Shown piece after piece: positions 30,001 to 45,000 of a DNA stretch of 64,000 nt. This DNA is from Nodularia spumigena CCY9414 (lineage in GTDB: Bacteria > Cyanobacteriota > Cyanobacteriia > Cyanobacteriales > Nostocaceae), in assembly GCF_000340565.2 (NCBI RefSeq), contig NZ_CP007203.1, positions 2,634,056-2,698,055 on the forward strand, in the 5' to 3' direction. Numbering within the stretch: position 1 is the first letter of the stretch; every line of letters begins with the position of its first letter. The notes under the pieces were generated by a model. That model worked only from the letters and a program-made list of their open reading frames with translations, did no database searches and was not told the DNA's origin. The translations under genes and the position numbers were made by a program.

Positions 30001-33000
30001 TTTTACCAAGAATTTGATGTTGGGGTAAGTATTCTGGGTAATTTTGAGAAATTTTATTTTGGAAATATATGTTTTCTGTTTTCGCTATTTGTAATTTCTC
30101 TCCTAATAATGGGTGGAAGTTAGATGTATGGGTTGGTTTGGCTGAGTTGAGGTTTTCTACCCAATATCTCTGGCGTTGAAATGAGTAGGTTGGTAAATTT
30201 ACTCTTTGATTTTGTTCATCTCCAATGAAGTTTTCCCAGTTGATATCTCCACCTTGTATATATAATGATGCTAGGCTGGATAATATTGTTTCCACATCAT
30301 TTTTTCCTGGGCGTAAACTGGGCAACCAGGAATATTTTTCTGCTGGGTTTAAACAGGTTTGACCTATACTCAATAAGGTGGGTTTTGCCCCAATTTCTAG
30401 GAAGATTTCGCATTTTTTTGTGGCTAATGTTTCCATCCCTAGCTCAAATTGTACAGGTTGTAAAATGTGATTGCACCAATACTCGGCGTGAGCGATTTCT
30501 GTATTAATGATTTTACCTGTAATGTTGGAAATTATTGGGGTTTTGGGGGGATGAAATGTAATACTTTCAGCTACTTGTCTAAATTCTCCTACCATTGACT
30601 CCATTAAGGGAGAATGAAAGGCATGGTAAACTGACAAGGGAGTAATTTTAATTCCCTGATTTGCGAGGATTTCTGCAAGTTCCTCAATTGCTGTTTGTTC
30701 ACCGGAAATAACTGTATTGTTTGGGGAATTGATGGCGGCTATGGTAACTTTTTGCGAATATGGTTGCATATATTTACTAATATCTGCAACTGATGCTGGA
30801 ACAGCTAACATTTTTTCATTTTCAGGCAATTGTTGCATTAAACGGGCGCGGTTAGCAATTAATTTCAGTGCGTCTGGTAAATTGAACACACCTGCAATAC
30901 AAGCAGCTACATATTCCCCAACGCTATGTCCCATGAGAAAATCAGGTGTAATTCCCCAGTGTAGCCACAGTTGAGCTATGGCGTATTCTAAAACAAATAA
31001 TGCTGGTTGGGTGTAAATAGTTTGGGAAAGTAATTGCTGGTTTGCCTTGTTCTCAAATAAAATTGAATGCAAATCTATGTCTAAGTGGGGATGCAATAAT
31101 TCACAACATTTATCAATTTGTTGGCGAAAATAAACTTGGGTTTGGTAGAGTTCTCTACCCATGTTGAGGTACTGGCTACCTTGTCCGGTGAAGAGAAAGG
31201 CAATTTTGGGCAATTTGGGGATAACTACTTGACTGGAAAGTATTTTTGGGGTATATTTTGAATAATTAAATAATTTTTCATAAGCTGTACTATAAGAATT
31301 GGCGGGTATCGCTAAACGGTAAGGGAAGTGCGATCGCCCCACGTTAGAAGTAAAGCAAATATCAGCGAAGTTAGTATCTGGCTGTGACTCAAAGTATTTA
31401 ATGTATTCTCCTACAAGTTCCCGCAGTGCTTGGGGTGTTTTAGCGGAGATAGTCAGCAGGTGGTATTGTTCTGCCCTCTGGGAAGGTTGAGGAAGGGTAA
31501 AATCTTCTAAAACCAGATGTACATTTGTCCCACTCATCCCGAAGGAACTAATGCCGGCAATGCGTTTACCGTTTTCACTTTGCCAAGGAGTTAACTGAGT
31601 CGGGACGGTGACAGGTAATTTCTGCCACGGAATATATGGGTTTGGTTGTTGTAAGTTGAGGTGGGCTGGAATTTGTTGCTTTTGCAATGCTAAAATTACC
31701 TTAATTAACCCTGCTACCCCTGCTGCACCTTCTAAATGTCCAATGTTGGTTTTCACAGAACCAATAGACAAGGGTTGATTTTGACTTCTACCTTCACCTA
31801 GTACGTTAGCTAGTGCTAAAACTTCGATGGGGTCGCCGATAACTGTACCAGTGCCGTGGAGTTCACTATACTGGACTTGCTGCGGTTCTACCTGGGCGTT
31901 TTCCAAAGCTTGACGAATTACGGCTGCTTGGGCTGTACCGTTGGGGGCGGTTAAACCGTTGCTACTACCGTCGTGATTGACTGCGGAACCACGAATCACT
32001 GCTAAAATGGGATCATGGTTAGCGATCGCATCTCGCAATTTTTTCAACACCACTATACCACATCCCTCACCTCTTCCGTAACCGTCAGCCGCCGCATCTA
32101 AGGTTTTACAACGTCCATCCACTGCTAAGGCTTTTAATTTACAAAAGCCAATCATTGGTTCTGGGGCTAAAATTAAGTTGACTCCTCCCGCCAAAGCCAT
32201 GTCTGATTCACCATTGCGGAGACTTTGACAGGCTAAATGTACCCCCAGCAACGAGGAAGAACAGGTGGTATCTAGTTGCATGACTGTTCCTTGCAATCCT
32301 AACACATAAGCGATGCGTCCGGCGGCAATACTGCGAGTGTTACCTAAACTGCTGAAAGCATCAATTTGTGTGGGATGGGAAAGGCTATATTTGGCGTAGT
32401 CATCAAAACACAGTCCTATATATATAGATGTCTTACTACCCTTAATTTTTTGGGTTGATTGTCCAGCGCGTTCTAAGGCTTCGTGACTAACTTCTAGCAA
32501 TAGCCGTTGTTGGGGGTCCATTGCTACGGCTTCACGGGGGGAAATTCCAAAAAACTCAGCGTCAAATTCCTCTACTCGGTCGATAAAATGACCGTAGCGA
32601 GTGTACATTTTTCCTGGAGTATCAGGATTTTTATCGTAGTATTTATCTACATCCCAACGTGGGGAGGGAATTTCACTAACTGCATTGACTCCATCTCTCA
32701 ACAATTGCCAAAATGCTTCGGGGTTGTTCGCGCTACCTGGAAAACGGCACGCTATGCTAATTATAGCAATGGGTTCGGTTTTTTGTGCTTCTAAGGTTGT
32801 GATTTCGGCTCGCAGGTGTCGCATTTCTAGGAGTGCGTCTTTGAGCAAGTTTTGGTAGTTGTCTTTCATAGGAGTTTTTTTTAACGCAAAGGTTCGCGGA
32901 GGTTCACGCAAAGGTTCGCGGAGGGAATTATTTGTTTTGAGGTTTTCGGTGACGAGCGATCGCTATTTCTTGGCTTAGTAGTTGTGCTATGTCTATGGTG

Positions 33001-36000
33001 GATAAGTTGTCTAAGTTGTTATCTGAAGGTGTAGGTTTTTCACTGGTGACTTTTCCTAAGTAATTGGCTAAAGCATTAATTGTGGGGAAGTTCCAAGCGA
33101 TAGTGACATCTAAGGGTTGAGAAATTTTTAACCATTCTTGTAAGTCTTGGGTTAGTTCTATAGCTGTAACCGAATCTATGCCGTAGTCAGCGAAGGCTTT
33201 ATTCACGTCTATAGTAGAAATTGGCTGGTGTAATTTTTGCGATATCCAAGTTTTTAACCAGTTTTGGATGTCTGAAGATGTATTAACTGTGGGTAAATCT
33301 TCTATTGGTGGGGTGAATTGGGGACTTTCTCCAGACTGACGCAATAATTCATCTAAATCTTGTTCTTCTCCAGCCAAGGTTTGTTCGATATCACCAATTG
33401 TTTGTTTATATTGATTGAGGTGATGGACTAAGGTTTGGCAACTGAGAAATAATAAGTTGTCGGTGTTGAAACTTAAAATTTCTTGGAGTTGTTCCTCAAA
33501 GCGATTTTTTACCCAAGCTGTTGCTGATGGCTCTTCTAATACTGCCCATAATATCGCTTCTGTTGCCAGTTTACCAAGTTGATGGTAAATCCAACGCTGG
33601 ACTTTAATGTTAGCATCATCACAGCAACATTCTCGAATTTTATCAACAGCATCCTTTAATCTTTGTCCTACTTCTACAGCACCCAGGGTTTGACAGAGAA
33701 AATTTTGCAGCGTCTGTCCTTGTTTGAGAACACGCGCACCCAAAAAGCCGCATAATGTTTCTGTTGGTCCTTCAAATATCCTTAAAATTCGCGCGTCTCG
33801 CAAAATTTGCGGTGCAATATTACTTTCTATATAACCTCGTCCCCCCAAACTTTGTACCAGTAAATCTGCTGCTTGCCAATAAAATTCTGGGGCAGAAATT
33901 TTACACGCTGTATATACTTCGGCTGGAATATTATCACCTGCGTCGAGTAATTTTCCTACCCGCATTACCAAGCTATTGACTGCGGTAATGGCATTGGTTA
34001 ATTCTTGGAGACGATATAAAACCACAGGATGATCGAGTAATTTACCTGTAGCAATTTGTCGCCGTTCACTATAACGCCACATTAATTGTACACAACGTTG
34101 CATCCCACCGACACAAGCAGATGCGATCGCTAACCTGCCATACATCATCGCATCTTGAGCAACATTCATCCCTGCCCCAACGTCACCCAATAATTCCGCA
34201 GATGTCACCGGAATATCTTCTAAATAAACAGTATTCTGCACCATTCCCCGCATTCCCATCGTTAGCGCTTCCCCACCTTGACGCAAACCAGGAGTACCCC
34301 GACGCACCACAAAGCCGCTAATTCCCGACTCATGTTTAACAAACACATTAATCACACCAGCCCAAGCAGCCGAACCACTCCAAATCTTTTCACCCCGCAA
34401 TCGCCAACCATCACCATCACTAATAGCCTGAGATTCGATAGCTTGAGGATTAGCACCAGCACCCGTTTCCGTCAGTGCAAAAGCCGCCAATTCCCGCCCC
34501 GTAGCCAGAATAGGTAAAAGTTCCGCCTTTAAAGCATCCGTCCCATACATTAATATAGGACGCACCCCCAAAACATTATTCAACCCCACAAACAAAGCCA
34601 AAGTCGGATCAATCGCCCCAAGCTGTTGTATAATCCTGATGGTGTCCGTATATCCCAAACCCAAACCACCATAACAACAAGGAACCTGCATCCCCAACAA
34701 ACCCCTATTCCCAAAATCCAAAACAATATGAGGAGAAATACAACGCCGTTCATCCATCAACCGCGAATTAACATGATCCCGAGCATAAACCCGTAACCAC
34801 TCAATCAAAGCATCCACAACCTCCCCCCTCTCCTCTCTGCGCCTCCGCGCCTCTGCGTGAGACAAATCCCACCGACAAACCACATCCAACCCCGAACTCA
34901 AAAACCCATCCCGACAAGCGAAACGCTGCACCTTCCCACTAGAAGTCTTAGGAATACTACTAGGCTTCAACAGACATATCCCATCTACCTGCAAACCAAA
35001 CTCACGAGAAATAGCAGCCCGAATTGCTGTAATGATTCCATCTTTATCCAGTGTACGCCAACAATTACGCTCCACCTCCTGAACGACAACTAGCCGTTCT
35101 TCCCCGGAGACTTCCACACTAAAAGCTGCACCCCAGTAAGCACTCAAAGCTGGATGACTTTGGGCAACAGTCGCTTCAATATCGTGGGGGTAATAATTCT
35201 GCCCTCTGATTATAATAACATCTTTTATCCGGCCCGTGACAAATAATTCCCCAGAGCGTAAAAAACCCAAATCTCCTGTGCGTAAAAAACCACCTGCTTC
35301 CGAAGCTAAGGAGGCGCGAAAACTTACTGCGGTTTCCTGAAAACGTTGCCAATAACCTTGAGCTACACTCTCACCTTTGACCCAAATTTCTCCCTCTTCC
35401 CCGGCCGCACAAGGTTGTCGAGATTCTGGATTAACTATAATTAAAGTTTGGTCATGACTGGGAATACCACAACTGACTAAACCTTGAGCAATATGATTTA
35501 ATTCTAAATTTTTCTGATTTTTACCACTCACAAACAAAGTCGCTTCTGCTAAACCATAACAAGGATAAAAAGCGGTTCGTCGAAATCCATAAGGTGCAAA
35601 AACTGTAGCAAATCTTTCTAGTGTCTCCTGACGAATTGGTTCTGCACCGGTAAATGCTAAATTCCAACTACTCAAATCCAAATCTGGGCATTCCTCTAGA
35701 CGAATCTTGCGGACACACATCTCGTAGGCAAAATTAGGAGCGCCGCTAGTGGTAGCATGAGTTTGAGAAATTGCTTGCAACCAGCGAAGCGGTTTTTGTA
35801 GAAAAGCTACAGGAGACATGAGTGTAACTGGAAAACCACCATACAAGGGCTGAAAAATTCCTCCAATCAAACCCATATCATGGTAAGGTGGCAACCAACT
35901 CACAACTTTGCTGTGTGATGAATGCCCAAAACGTTGATATATTTGTGCCAAGTTATGCAATAAATTACCATGACTGAGCATCACTCCCTTTGGTATGCCA

Positions 36001-39000
36001 GTGGAACCGGAAGTATATTGTAGTAAAGCCAGACTATCTTTTGTCAATTCAGGAGTTTGCCAAGCCTCACCTACAGATAAGAGCATACTATCTGTGGCAA
36101 TTTTATTTAACCCTGCTATTACTGTATTTTTAGCTACTTCTTTTAATAAATCATCTAAGGATACGGTGGTCAATATTCCCTTGGCTTCAGCATCTTGGGT
36201 AATTGCTAATAGCCTATTCCTGTTTTGATTGCGACGCGGTGGATAAACTGGAACTGCTACCACACCCGCATAAAAGCAACCCATAATCGCCGCTATTAAT
36301 TCTAAGCCCGGTGGATACATTAATAATACCCGTTCTCCCTGCCAGTGCATCGCCTGTAAATGAGCCGCTATTGTGCGTGCTTTTTTGTCTAACTCCGCGT
36401 AGGTAAGATTTTCCTGTTTGCCATCTTGCAAAAAAGAAAAGCCGACAGAGTTACCTCTTTGTTGTGTCCATCTGAGTAACACATCTACAAGTGTCACAGC
36501 TTGGTGTGTTTCTGTTGAGAATCTTTCTCGTTGGCGGTTAATCATTCTGCACTAATTCGCTTTGGGGAATAAAATTAGCTCAAAGGGTTTGTGAAAAATT
36601 TGCACTTTTTAACTGTGCTTCTGAGCAGTTAAATTAGAAAATTTTTGTCTCATGCCCCAGGCGCACCAGAGGAATGTCGTTAGATGGTAACATTAAAATT
36701 AGAGAACGTACAGTCATGAGCATCTTTACTGATTTCTTCTCCAAAACCGGAGAAAGTCTCAAATTTGTGCGTTTTGCTGTTTTCCCAGATATAACCACAT
36801 CCTTTCCCTTACAAGTTAGGAAAAAAGCTATTTATGGCATGGAATTTTTGGCAATCTTCAATTGGTGTTGCTAGTATCATCACTGTTTTAGGATCTCAGC
36901 CTGTCTGGGCTACTCCTGTACTTGTAACCGCAGTAGAACTTTATGATACAGATCAAGGTTTAGAAGTTGTTTTAAAGACTCCACCCGGAGTATCTATAGA
37001 AACAGAGTCTAGCACCGTAGACAACACCCTAATTATTATTCTTAATAATGCTCAATTCCAACTGGAACAAGGACAATTACCTGTAATTATCGATAATCCC
37101 ATCCCTGATATTGCTCAAATTGTTGTCGGACAGTCTGACCCTAACACTATTGAAATTGAGGTGACAGGGGTTAATGAAATTCCCAAAGTTGATCTGCTCC
37201 AGAATGGAGAGGAATTTATTGTCAGTATTCCTTTTGTCACCACCAGTCAAACCCCACCAGAAACTCCCGAACCAGAACCAGAGGAACCCATAGAATTAAC
37301 AGTTATAGGAGAACAAGTCCGACCAACTTATCAAGTTCCAAATTCCTCCATAGGGACTCGTACCGATACCCCGATTATTGACGTACCTCAAGCAATTCAG
37401 GTCATACCCCAAGAAGTTATTCAAGACCAGGGTACACGCAGTATTGGAGAAGTCTTGAAAAATACTAGTAGTGCCAGCACCGGCCGGACTCCTTCCCAAG
37501 CACCAGCGTTAAATCCTGTGATTCGCGGCTTTGAATCGGGAAATATTTTACGTAACGGCTTACGAGACGAAACTCTCCGATTTAGCAGTGAAATTAGTAA
37601 TGTCGAACGAGTAGAAGTTCTCAAAGGACCAGCTTCGGTACTCTTTGGCCGGGGTGATTTGGGTGGTGTCATTAACTTAGTTACAAAACAGCCTTTAGAT
37701 AGACCCTACTATGGCTTTGAGTATCAAGTAGGTCAATTTGGGTTACATCGTCCCACAATTGACTTTTCCGGTCCTTTAGATCAAAATGGTATTGCCTATC
37801 GTTTGAATGCTGGCTATCAAACTGCTGAAAGCTTTAGGAAATTTGAACATAGTGAATCTTTCTTTATTTCACCCATTGTCAGATTAATTGATCACGAAAA
37901 TACCACTTTAACTGCTAATCTAGAATATCTTAAATATCGCAACTTTGAGACAGCACCTGATTTACCCGCCTCCGGAACAGTTATTGCTAACCCTAATGGT
38001 AGAGTTCCACGGGACGCTAATTTAGGTGAACCATCTTTGTCTGAAACTGAGACATTTGTAACTCGTTTGGGTTATCAGTTAGATCATCGTCTCAATTCTA
38101 ATTGGTCGCTCAAAAGTGAACTTTCTACCTCATTTTTAGATATTCCTAAAAATATTGGGATAACTCCTATTTCTAACTCTGGGAGAGCCGATGGATTAAA
38201 TAATGATGGGCGCACAGTCAGACGATTTTTGATAGAAAATCCTTCGAGTTTATCTACTTTTGTTTTAAATAATAATCTCATAGGTAAATTTAATACTGGT
38301 AGCATTGAGCATAATTTGCTATTGGGTGTGGAAGTTTCTAGAGAGCAGACAAAAGATCAACTTGATTTTAGACAAATCAGTGCTATTGATATTTTCAATC
38401 CTGTTTATCAACCTGAAACTGTTTCTAATTTTGCGATTCCCTTTGGTAATATTGATACTCGTAAGAACTCTGTGGGTATCTATGCTCAAGACCAAATTTC
38501 ATTATCGCAAAATATTATTTTAGTTTTGGGGGGACGTTTGGATTTTTCTCACCAAAAATACGAGGATTTGCTGTCTTCCGCAGAAAGTTTTGAACGTAAT
38601 GATACGGTTTTTAGCCCCCGTGTGGGCGTTGTAATTAAGCCCAGGGAAAACCTCTCACTATACGCTAGTTACAGTCAATCATTTTCACCGGTGGTTGGTA
38701 GAACTAGGGTTTTAGTCAATGAACAGACGGGACAAAGTATTATTGGCGAACCCTTTGAACCAGAAAGGGGAACTCAATACGAAGTTGGTTTGAAGGCTAA
38801 TTTGTTAGGCGATCGCCTGTCCACCACCCTAGCATTCTATAATTTAGAACGCACCAATGTCGCAGCCCAAGGACTCAGCGAACCTTTATCACAAATTCAA
38901 ATCGGTAAGCAGCGCAGCCAAGGTATAGAACTAGATGTTGCTGGTGAAATTCTCCCTGGTTGGAACCTCACAGCTAGTTACGCTTATACAGATACAAAAA

Positions 39001-42000
39001 TTCTCGAAGATAACCGCTCTGAATTTCAAGATAAGGAATTACAAAATGTTCCTAAAAATGCTTTCGGCTTATGGAGTAGCTATGAATTCCAATCTGGAAA
39101 CTTCAAAGGGTTAGGGTTAGGCTTGGGTGTCTTTACTCAGGGAGAACGCCAAGGTGACTTACGCAATACCTTTACATTACCTAGTTATTGGCGTACAGAT
39201 GCCTCTATTTTCTATCGTCGGGATAAGTTTCGTGCTGCTATTAATATCCAAAATTTATTTGACCAAAATTATTGGGAAGGGGCGCGGGATATTGTGCGTA
39301 TAGTTCCAGGTGCGCCGTTTACTTTAACTGGTAATGTTTCTTGGGAATTTTAGCCATGATATTAAAGTGCATTATTACATTTTTTGCACGCAGAGGCGCG
39401 GAGAGTTGGAGTTTTAGAGGTTGAATTTTTGAATTTTATACTTGTATTCAGCAATGCTACTTTTTTAAGTATGAATTAGATCATGCGAACTTTTTTGATC
39501 ATCTGGTTGGGGCAAATAGCATCTACTATTGGCAGTTTTATGACAGTATTTGCTCTGACAATTTGGGTATGGGATAAAACAGGTTCCGCAACAGCTTTAG
39601 CATTAGTGGGGTTTTTTTCCCAGTTTCCTAAAGTGCTAATTACTACTTTTGCTGGTATTGCTGTGGATAAATTTAATCGTCGCCTATTGATGATTGTGGC
39701 GGAAGTTGTCGCTATGTTATGTACTCTAACTATAGCCATGCTCTACCTCAATCAACAATTAGAGGTTTGGCATTTATATGTAATTGTTACGCTTTACGGC
39801 GGCTTTGGACAATTGCAACTTCTAGCTTATTCTGCTTCCATTTCTCTACTCGTTCCCAAGGAACAATTTACCCGTGCTGAAAGTTTGGGTTCTGCGGTTA
39901 AATACAGTGCGGCTATTTTTGCTCCCGCTTTGGCAGGGTTTCTCTATCCACGTGTGGGGATGCAAGGTATTTTCTGGATTGATTTAGCAACTTTTGCTAC
40001 GGCTTTTGTCACATTGCTAATTGTCACAATTCCTCAGCCTGTTATAGAAAAAGTCAACAGTAATAACACTGAAAGTAATTGGGAAAAACTTACATTTGGA
40101 TTCCGCTACATTTGGGCTAATCCATCTTTAACGGCGATGGCGATCGCCTTTACTTTATTTGCCTTTCCCAATGATATCAGTAAAGCTCTCTACAGTCCAA
40201 TGCTTCTGGCGCGTACAGGTGGTAACTCCGAAATTCTTGGAACTGTCACCAGTGCTGCGGGTATTGGTGGTGTGATTGGGGCGTTAATCCTGAGTATTTG
40301 GGGAGGTTTTCATCGTCGCATTCACGGAATGTTACTTGGTTTTATCGGCTATGGTTTTTTTAGAACAATTCTCGGTCTTGGGCAAACATTACCAGTCTGG
40401 ATAATTACTCATTTTTTGGCATCGTTACTTATGCCTTTATTCTATAGTTCTAGTAACGCCATTTGGTATGCTAAAGTACCACCCTCTTTACAAGGACGAG
40501 TCCTAGCCGCAGATCAACTGATTGGGGTGACGGTTTCAGCGACTACATTTTTAGTTGCGGGATTTCTGGCAGATCGAGTTTTTGAACCGGCTATGAGTCC
40601 CACTGGTAGTTTAGCTCATATTTTCGGCAACATCTTTGGTACTGACACTGGCGCAGGTATTACTTTGTTGTTTGTCACCATGACTATCTGCACAGTTTTG
40701 GTGGGGATTTTTGGTTACAACTGGCGGACTTTACGACAAGTAGAGGATTTAATCCCAGATCAGAAACTTCCTGAAATTCCCCCATCTTAAATATTCCTAC
40801 TCACATCTAATAATTATTCACCAAATATCATGACAACAATCCAGTTCACAACCAATACTACAACCCTCATAGAAACCGAAGAGACTACACTTACCTTCAG
40901 ATTTGAATTAAGTGAGCCACCACCAGCCGGAGGTATAAGAGTTTATCTCCTGGGTAATGTCCCCCAATCATTAACTCAACTGGATTTGTTTGCACTCAGC
41001 TTCACAGGTGGCGATGTCCCACAAGGAGACTTTGATTTTTCCGGGTTTTTCTTTGACATTACATCCACAGTTGCCACTGTAACTGCACCCATTTTTGCAG
41101 ACGGAATTTCAGAAGGGCAGCAAACGGTAGTTTACACTCTCCAACCTGATGCAGCATATACAGTTGATCCGAGTTTTAGTGCGGTGACAGTGAACTTCTA
41201 CGACGATCCCAGTCAAGTTCCAGCACCACCACCAGTCAATGATCAACCAGTAGCAGTTAACGACAGCTACACCACAAATGCAGGTCAGCAATTGGTAGTG
41301 AATGTAGCTAATGGTGTTTTGAGTAACGATACAGATGCTCAAACTGACCCCTTAACAGCCACCGTAGTACAAGCACCCAGTAATGGCAGTTTGACCTTAG
41401 ATGCTAATGGTTCATTTACCTATACACCCAATGCCGAGTTTACAGGTACAGATAGCTTTACTTATCTTGCTAATGATGGAAAGGTAAATTCAACTGCGGC
41501 GACAGTGAGCATTACTGTTAACGCTCCAGTCAATGACCCACCAGTAGCAGTTAACGACAGCTACACCACAAATGCAGGTCAGCAATTAGTAGTGAATGTA
41601 GCTAATGGTGTTTTGAGTAACGATACAGATGCTCAAACTGACCCCTTAACAGCCACCGTAGTACAAGCACCCAGTAATGGCAGTTTGACCTTAGATGCTA
41701 ATGGTTCATTTACCTATACACCCAATGCCGAGTTTACAGGTACAGATAGCTTTACTTATCTTGCTAATGATGGCAAAGTGAATTCAACTGCTGCCACAGT
41801 GAGCATTTCTGTGAATGCACCAGTAAATAAGCCAACAATCAGCTTTACCGCCAGCCCCAATACTTTAGTTGAGGCAAATAATGACAGTATTGTTTTAACA
41901 TTTCAACTCAGCGAACCACCCCCAGAAGCAGGCTTGGAAGTTACATTTGATAGTGGTGTCGAGCGATCGCTCTCTGAATTTGATGTATTTAGTGCTACAT

Positions 42001-45000
42001 TTGATGGAGTCCAATTTTTAAGAGCCAATGACACCTCTAGTGCCGTAACTGTCAGATTACTCCAGCAAACAGCAACCATTACTCTCCCCCTGTTTAAAGA
42101 TGAAGTAGCAGAAGATCCGAAAACCTTTACTTACCAACTTAGCCCTATAACAGACTATGATTTTGTACCGGGTGAGGATGCAATTACCTTTACCATCAAC
42201 GATACATCAACAGTGAGCGAATTACCTGTCGTTGGTTTCACAGCTAGTCCAGTAGTGAGTGAACAAGACAGTCCCGGATTAGTGCTGATATTTAACACCC
42301 AAGGCATCATCCCGGCAGAAGGCATTATCGTCAGTGTTGGTGGGGATTTTAGAGCCTCCTCCCTCACACAAGGGCTACAATTTGAGCAACGGATAGAGTC
42401 AGAAGGAATTGAATATCTAGCTTTCAAAAGTGACACTCAAGCTTATCAGTTCAGGTTGACACGAGCCAATACTAACATTACCATTCCTGTCATTGATGAC
42501 ATAGTAGAAGAAGCAGACATCACCTACACTTACCAACTATTACCAGATGAAGCATACACTATCGATTCAGAGGCAGCATCAGCAAATATAACTTATGTGG
42601 ATGGTGTACCTGGTGGAGTGGGTCCAGTGGTCAGTATCTCCACAGAACAAACTACAATCCAGGAAAGAGAAACTTTCACCCTTAACTTCAGCGTTGATGG
42701 TGAAATTCCCCCAGAAGGATTGATCTTGTATGTGTTGAGTCCAACCCCAAATCCCTTGGGTGATATCCAGATATTAAATACAGAAGGACTAGCCGATTTA
42801 CCAGCAACAGATAGCACTGGTAATGGTTTCTTTGTCACTTTAACCCAATCAACTGCTTCTCTGGCATTACAGGTACTTGATGATGATCCTGATCAAGAAT
42901 TAGAAACCTTAATCTTCAATCTGGTCAATGGAGAACAGTATGAAGTTAATTCCGATGCTGACGGTGTGACTTTTACCCTCGGAAATACTAACCCTGTAGA
43001 AAATACTAACCCCCGCCTCCAGCAAATATCGGATACTATTTTTCAGATCCAAGGCGGTGATCAAGCAAAACTGCAAATCTCTCTACTTGAGTACAATTCT
43101 AATCTAGTCAACGAGATGGGTGTCTTTATCGTTGATGATGACCAGGGAACTATCAATGGAATAGCACCTAATTCTCCAGGATATGCAGAAGCCGCATTGG
43201 ATAGGGCAAAGGTCATTTTCTCAATTATTGCTGATTCACCAAATGGATTTAATCAAACCAATTTAGGCAGCTTAATAGAATTTAATTCAGGGGATAAACT
43301 GGGATTTTTCTTGGTGAAAAATAGTACGATTGATGCCGTGCGTTCTGGTTCAACTCCTGAATCAGCAGTTATTTTTGGTCAACCTTCAAGCTACAAGGTA
43401 GAAACATCAAATGATGGTAGCTACAAAATCTCCTGGGATGACGCTAATGGTGTTGTCGATTTCAAAGACTTAGTTATACAAGCCTCAGCTAGCAACATAT
43501 CTTTACCATTAGGTGCTGACTGGCAAGCAAATCCTCAAGGAGAACTGATTGATTTACAAGACATAACAGGTCAGGTACGGGCTGAGTTTATATTAAACCG
43601 AGAAGCTGCCTTTGACAATTTGATCGGATTTTACGAAGTTGCTGATGTTAATGGTGGAATAGATTTTAATGGTGATGGTACTATTGATTTCCGCCCTGGC
43701 GATGCAGGTTATACAAAAGCCGCTATCGAAAAACGGATTGTTGGTCTTGATATGACGGTTAACAATCAAGGGACGGCAACTTTCACAACAGACCTAAACG
43801 GGGGTTCAATTTATGCCCCATTTATTATTGCCAATGGCAAACCCGATGCCATCTTAGATAATAATTCTAACAATGACCCTGCGGTTTACTTTGCCTTTTT
43901 GGGTGCTAACCCTGGCAAAATAGACCATATACGCCTTTTAGGAAATAATGTCTGGGGTTTTGAGGATTTACCTCTTGGCGGTGATATGGATTACAACGAT
44001 GTAGTTATCCGGGCTAATTTTAATCTGATTTAAAGCACTGCTTGAATGTTATAGGATTTACGCAATAAGACTATTCGCTTTGGGAGGGTGTAAGGGTTTT
44101 AAACAGGTACACACGCCACTTGGCTCAAGTCGGGAAACCCGTTCACCGAAGAGGCAGAGGGGAAGGGGGCAGGGAGCAGGGGGAGCAAGCCCTTCCCCTC
44201 TGCGCGGAGCGAAGCGAAGCATGGGTAAGAAGCCCCGTCCTTCCAGGGCGCTCTTACTGGGGCGGAGTACAAGCTCCGTCTCAGTCTTCCCCCTTGCTCC
44301 CTGCTCCCTGCTCCCATGCCTCTTGTGACACCAGTGGCTCACCTATTACCCTTCTCCAAAGTCCTGATTTTTCCTTAGTCATGCGTAATTCCTATAAGTA
44401 AGTCGGCTGGAAAAAACCGAAGTATGTAACAAAATGTAAAATCTCTGAAAGTCTCTTCCCTCTTGCATGAGTGACTCTTGCCTTTTGCCTTGCCATAATG
44501 ACAATTTTCAACGCCCACCGACTTATCACTAATTAGCCGCACTTTGGATCATATTTTCAATCAGCAACACCGAAAAATTGGCGGAGAGTCTCTTATGGTT
44601 TATGCAAATTTTGCACAAACTACCCATTGACTGCCAATATCTATTGGAGCAAACAAATTTTACTTAAATTTTATTTTTTATGTTTGCAATTAGTTAAGGA
44701 TCGTGTTATTCTTTTACTTAGTGATTTCAGTTATCGAGAATAAATTGCAATAAAACATCATCAATTTTCTTGGTTGTTGTACTCAGGTTGCCCAAAACTG
44801 GTGTTCATATCCAGTAATTGGTCACTATGAGAGCATGATCACCTAAAATATTTTATCGATTTTATCAACCTAGTAATGCCATATCTATCTACACTATTTA
44901 GCTATTAATACCATGCTGGTTGCTAACTTGTTTTCGAGTCTAGCAAAGAGAAGATAGTGAAAATAGCTAGCATAGTGAGCGTCATAGTCTAAGTCATCAG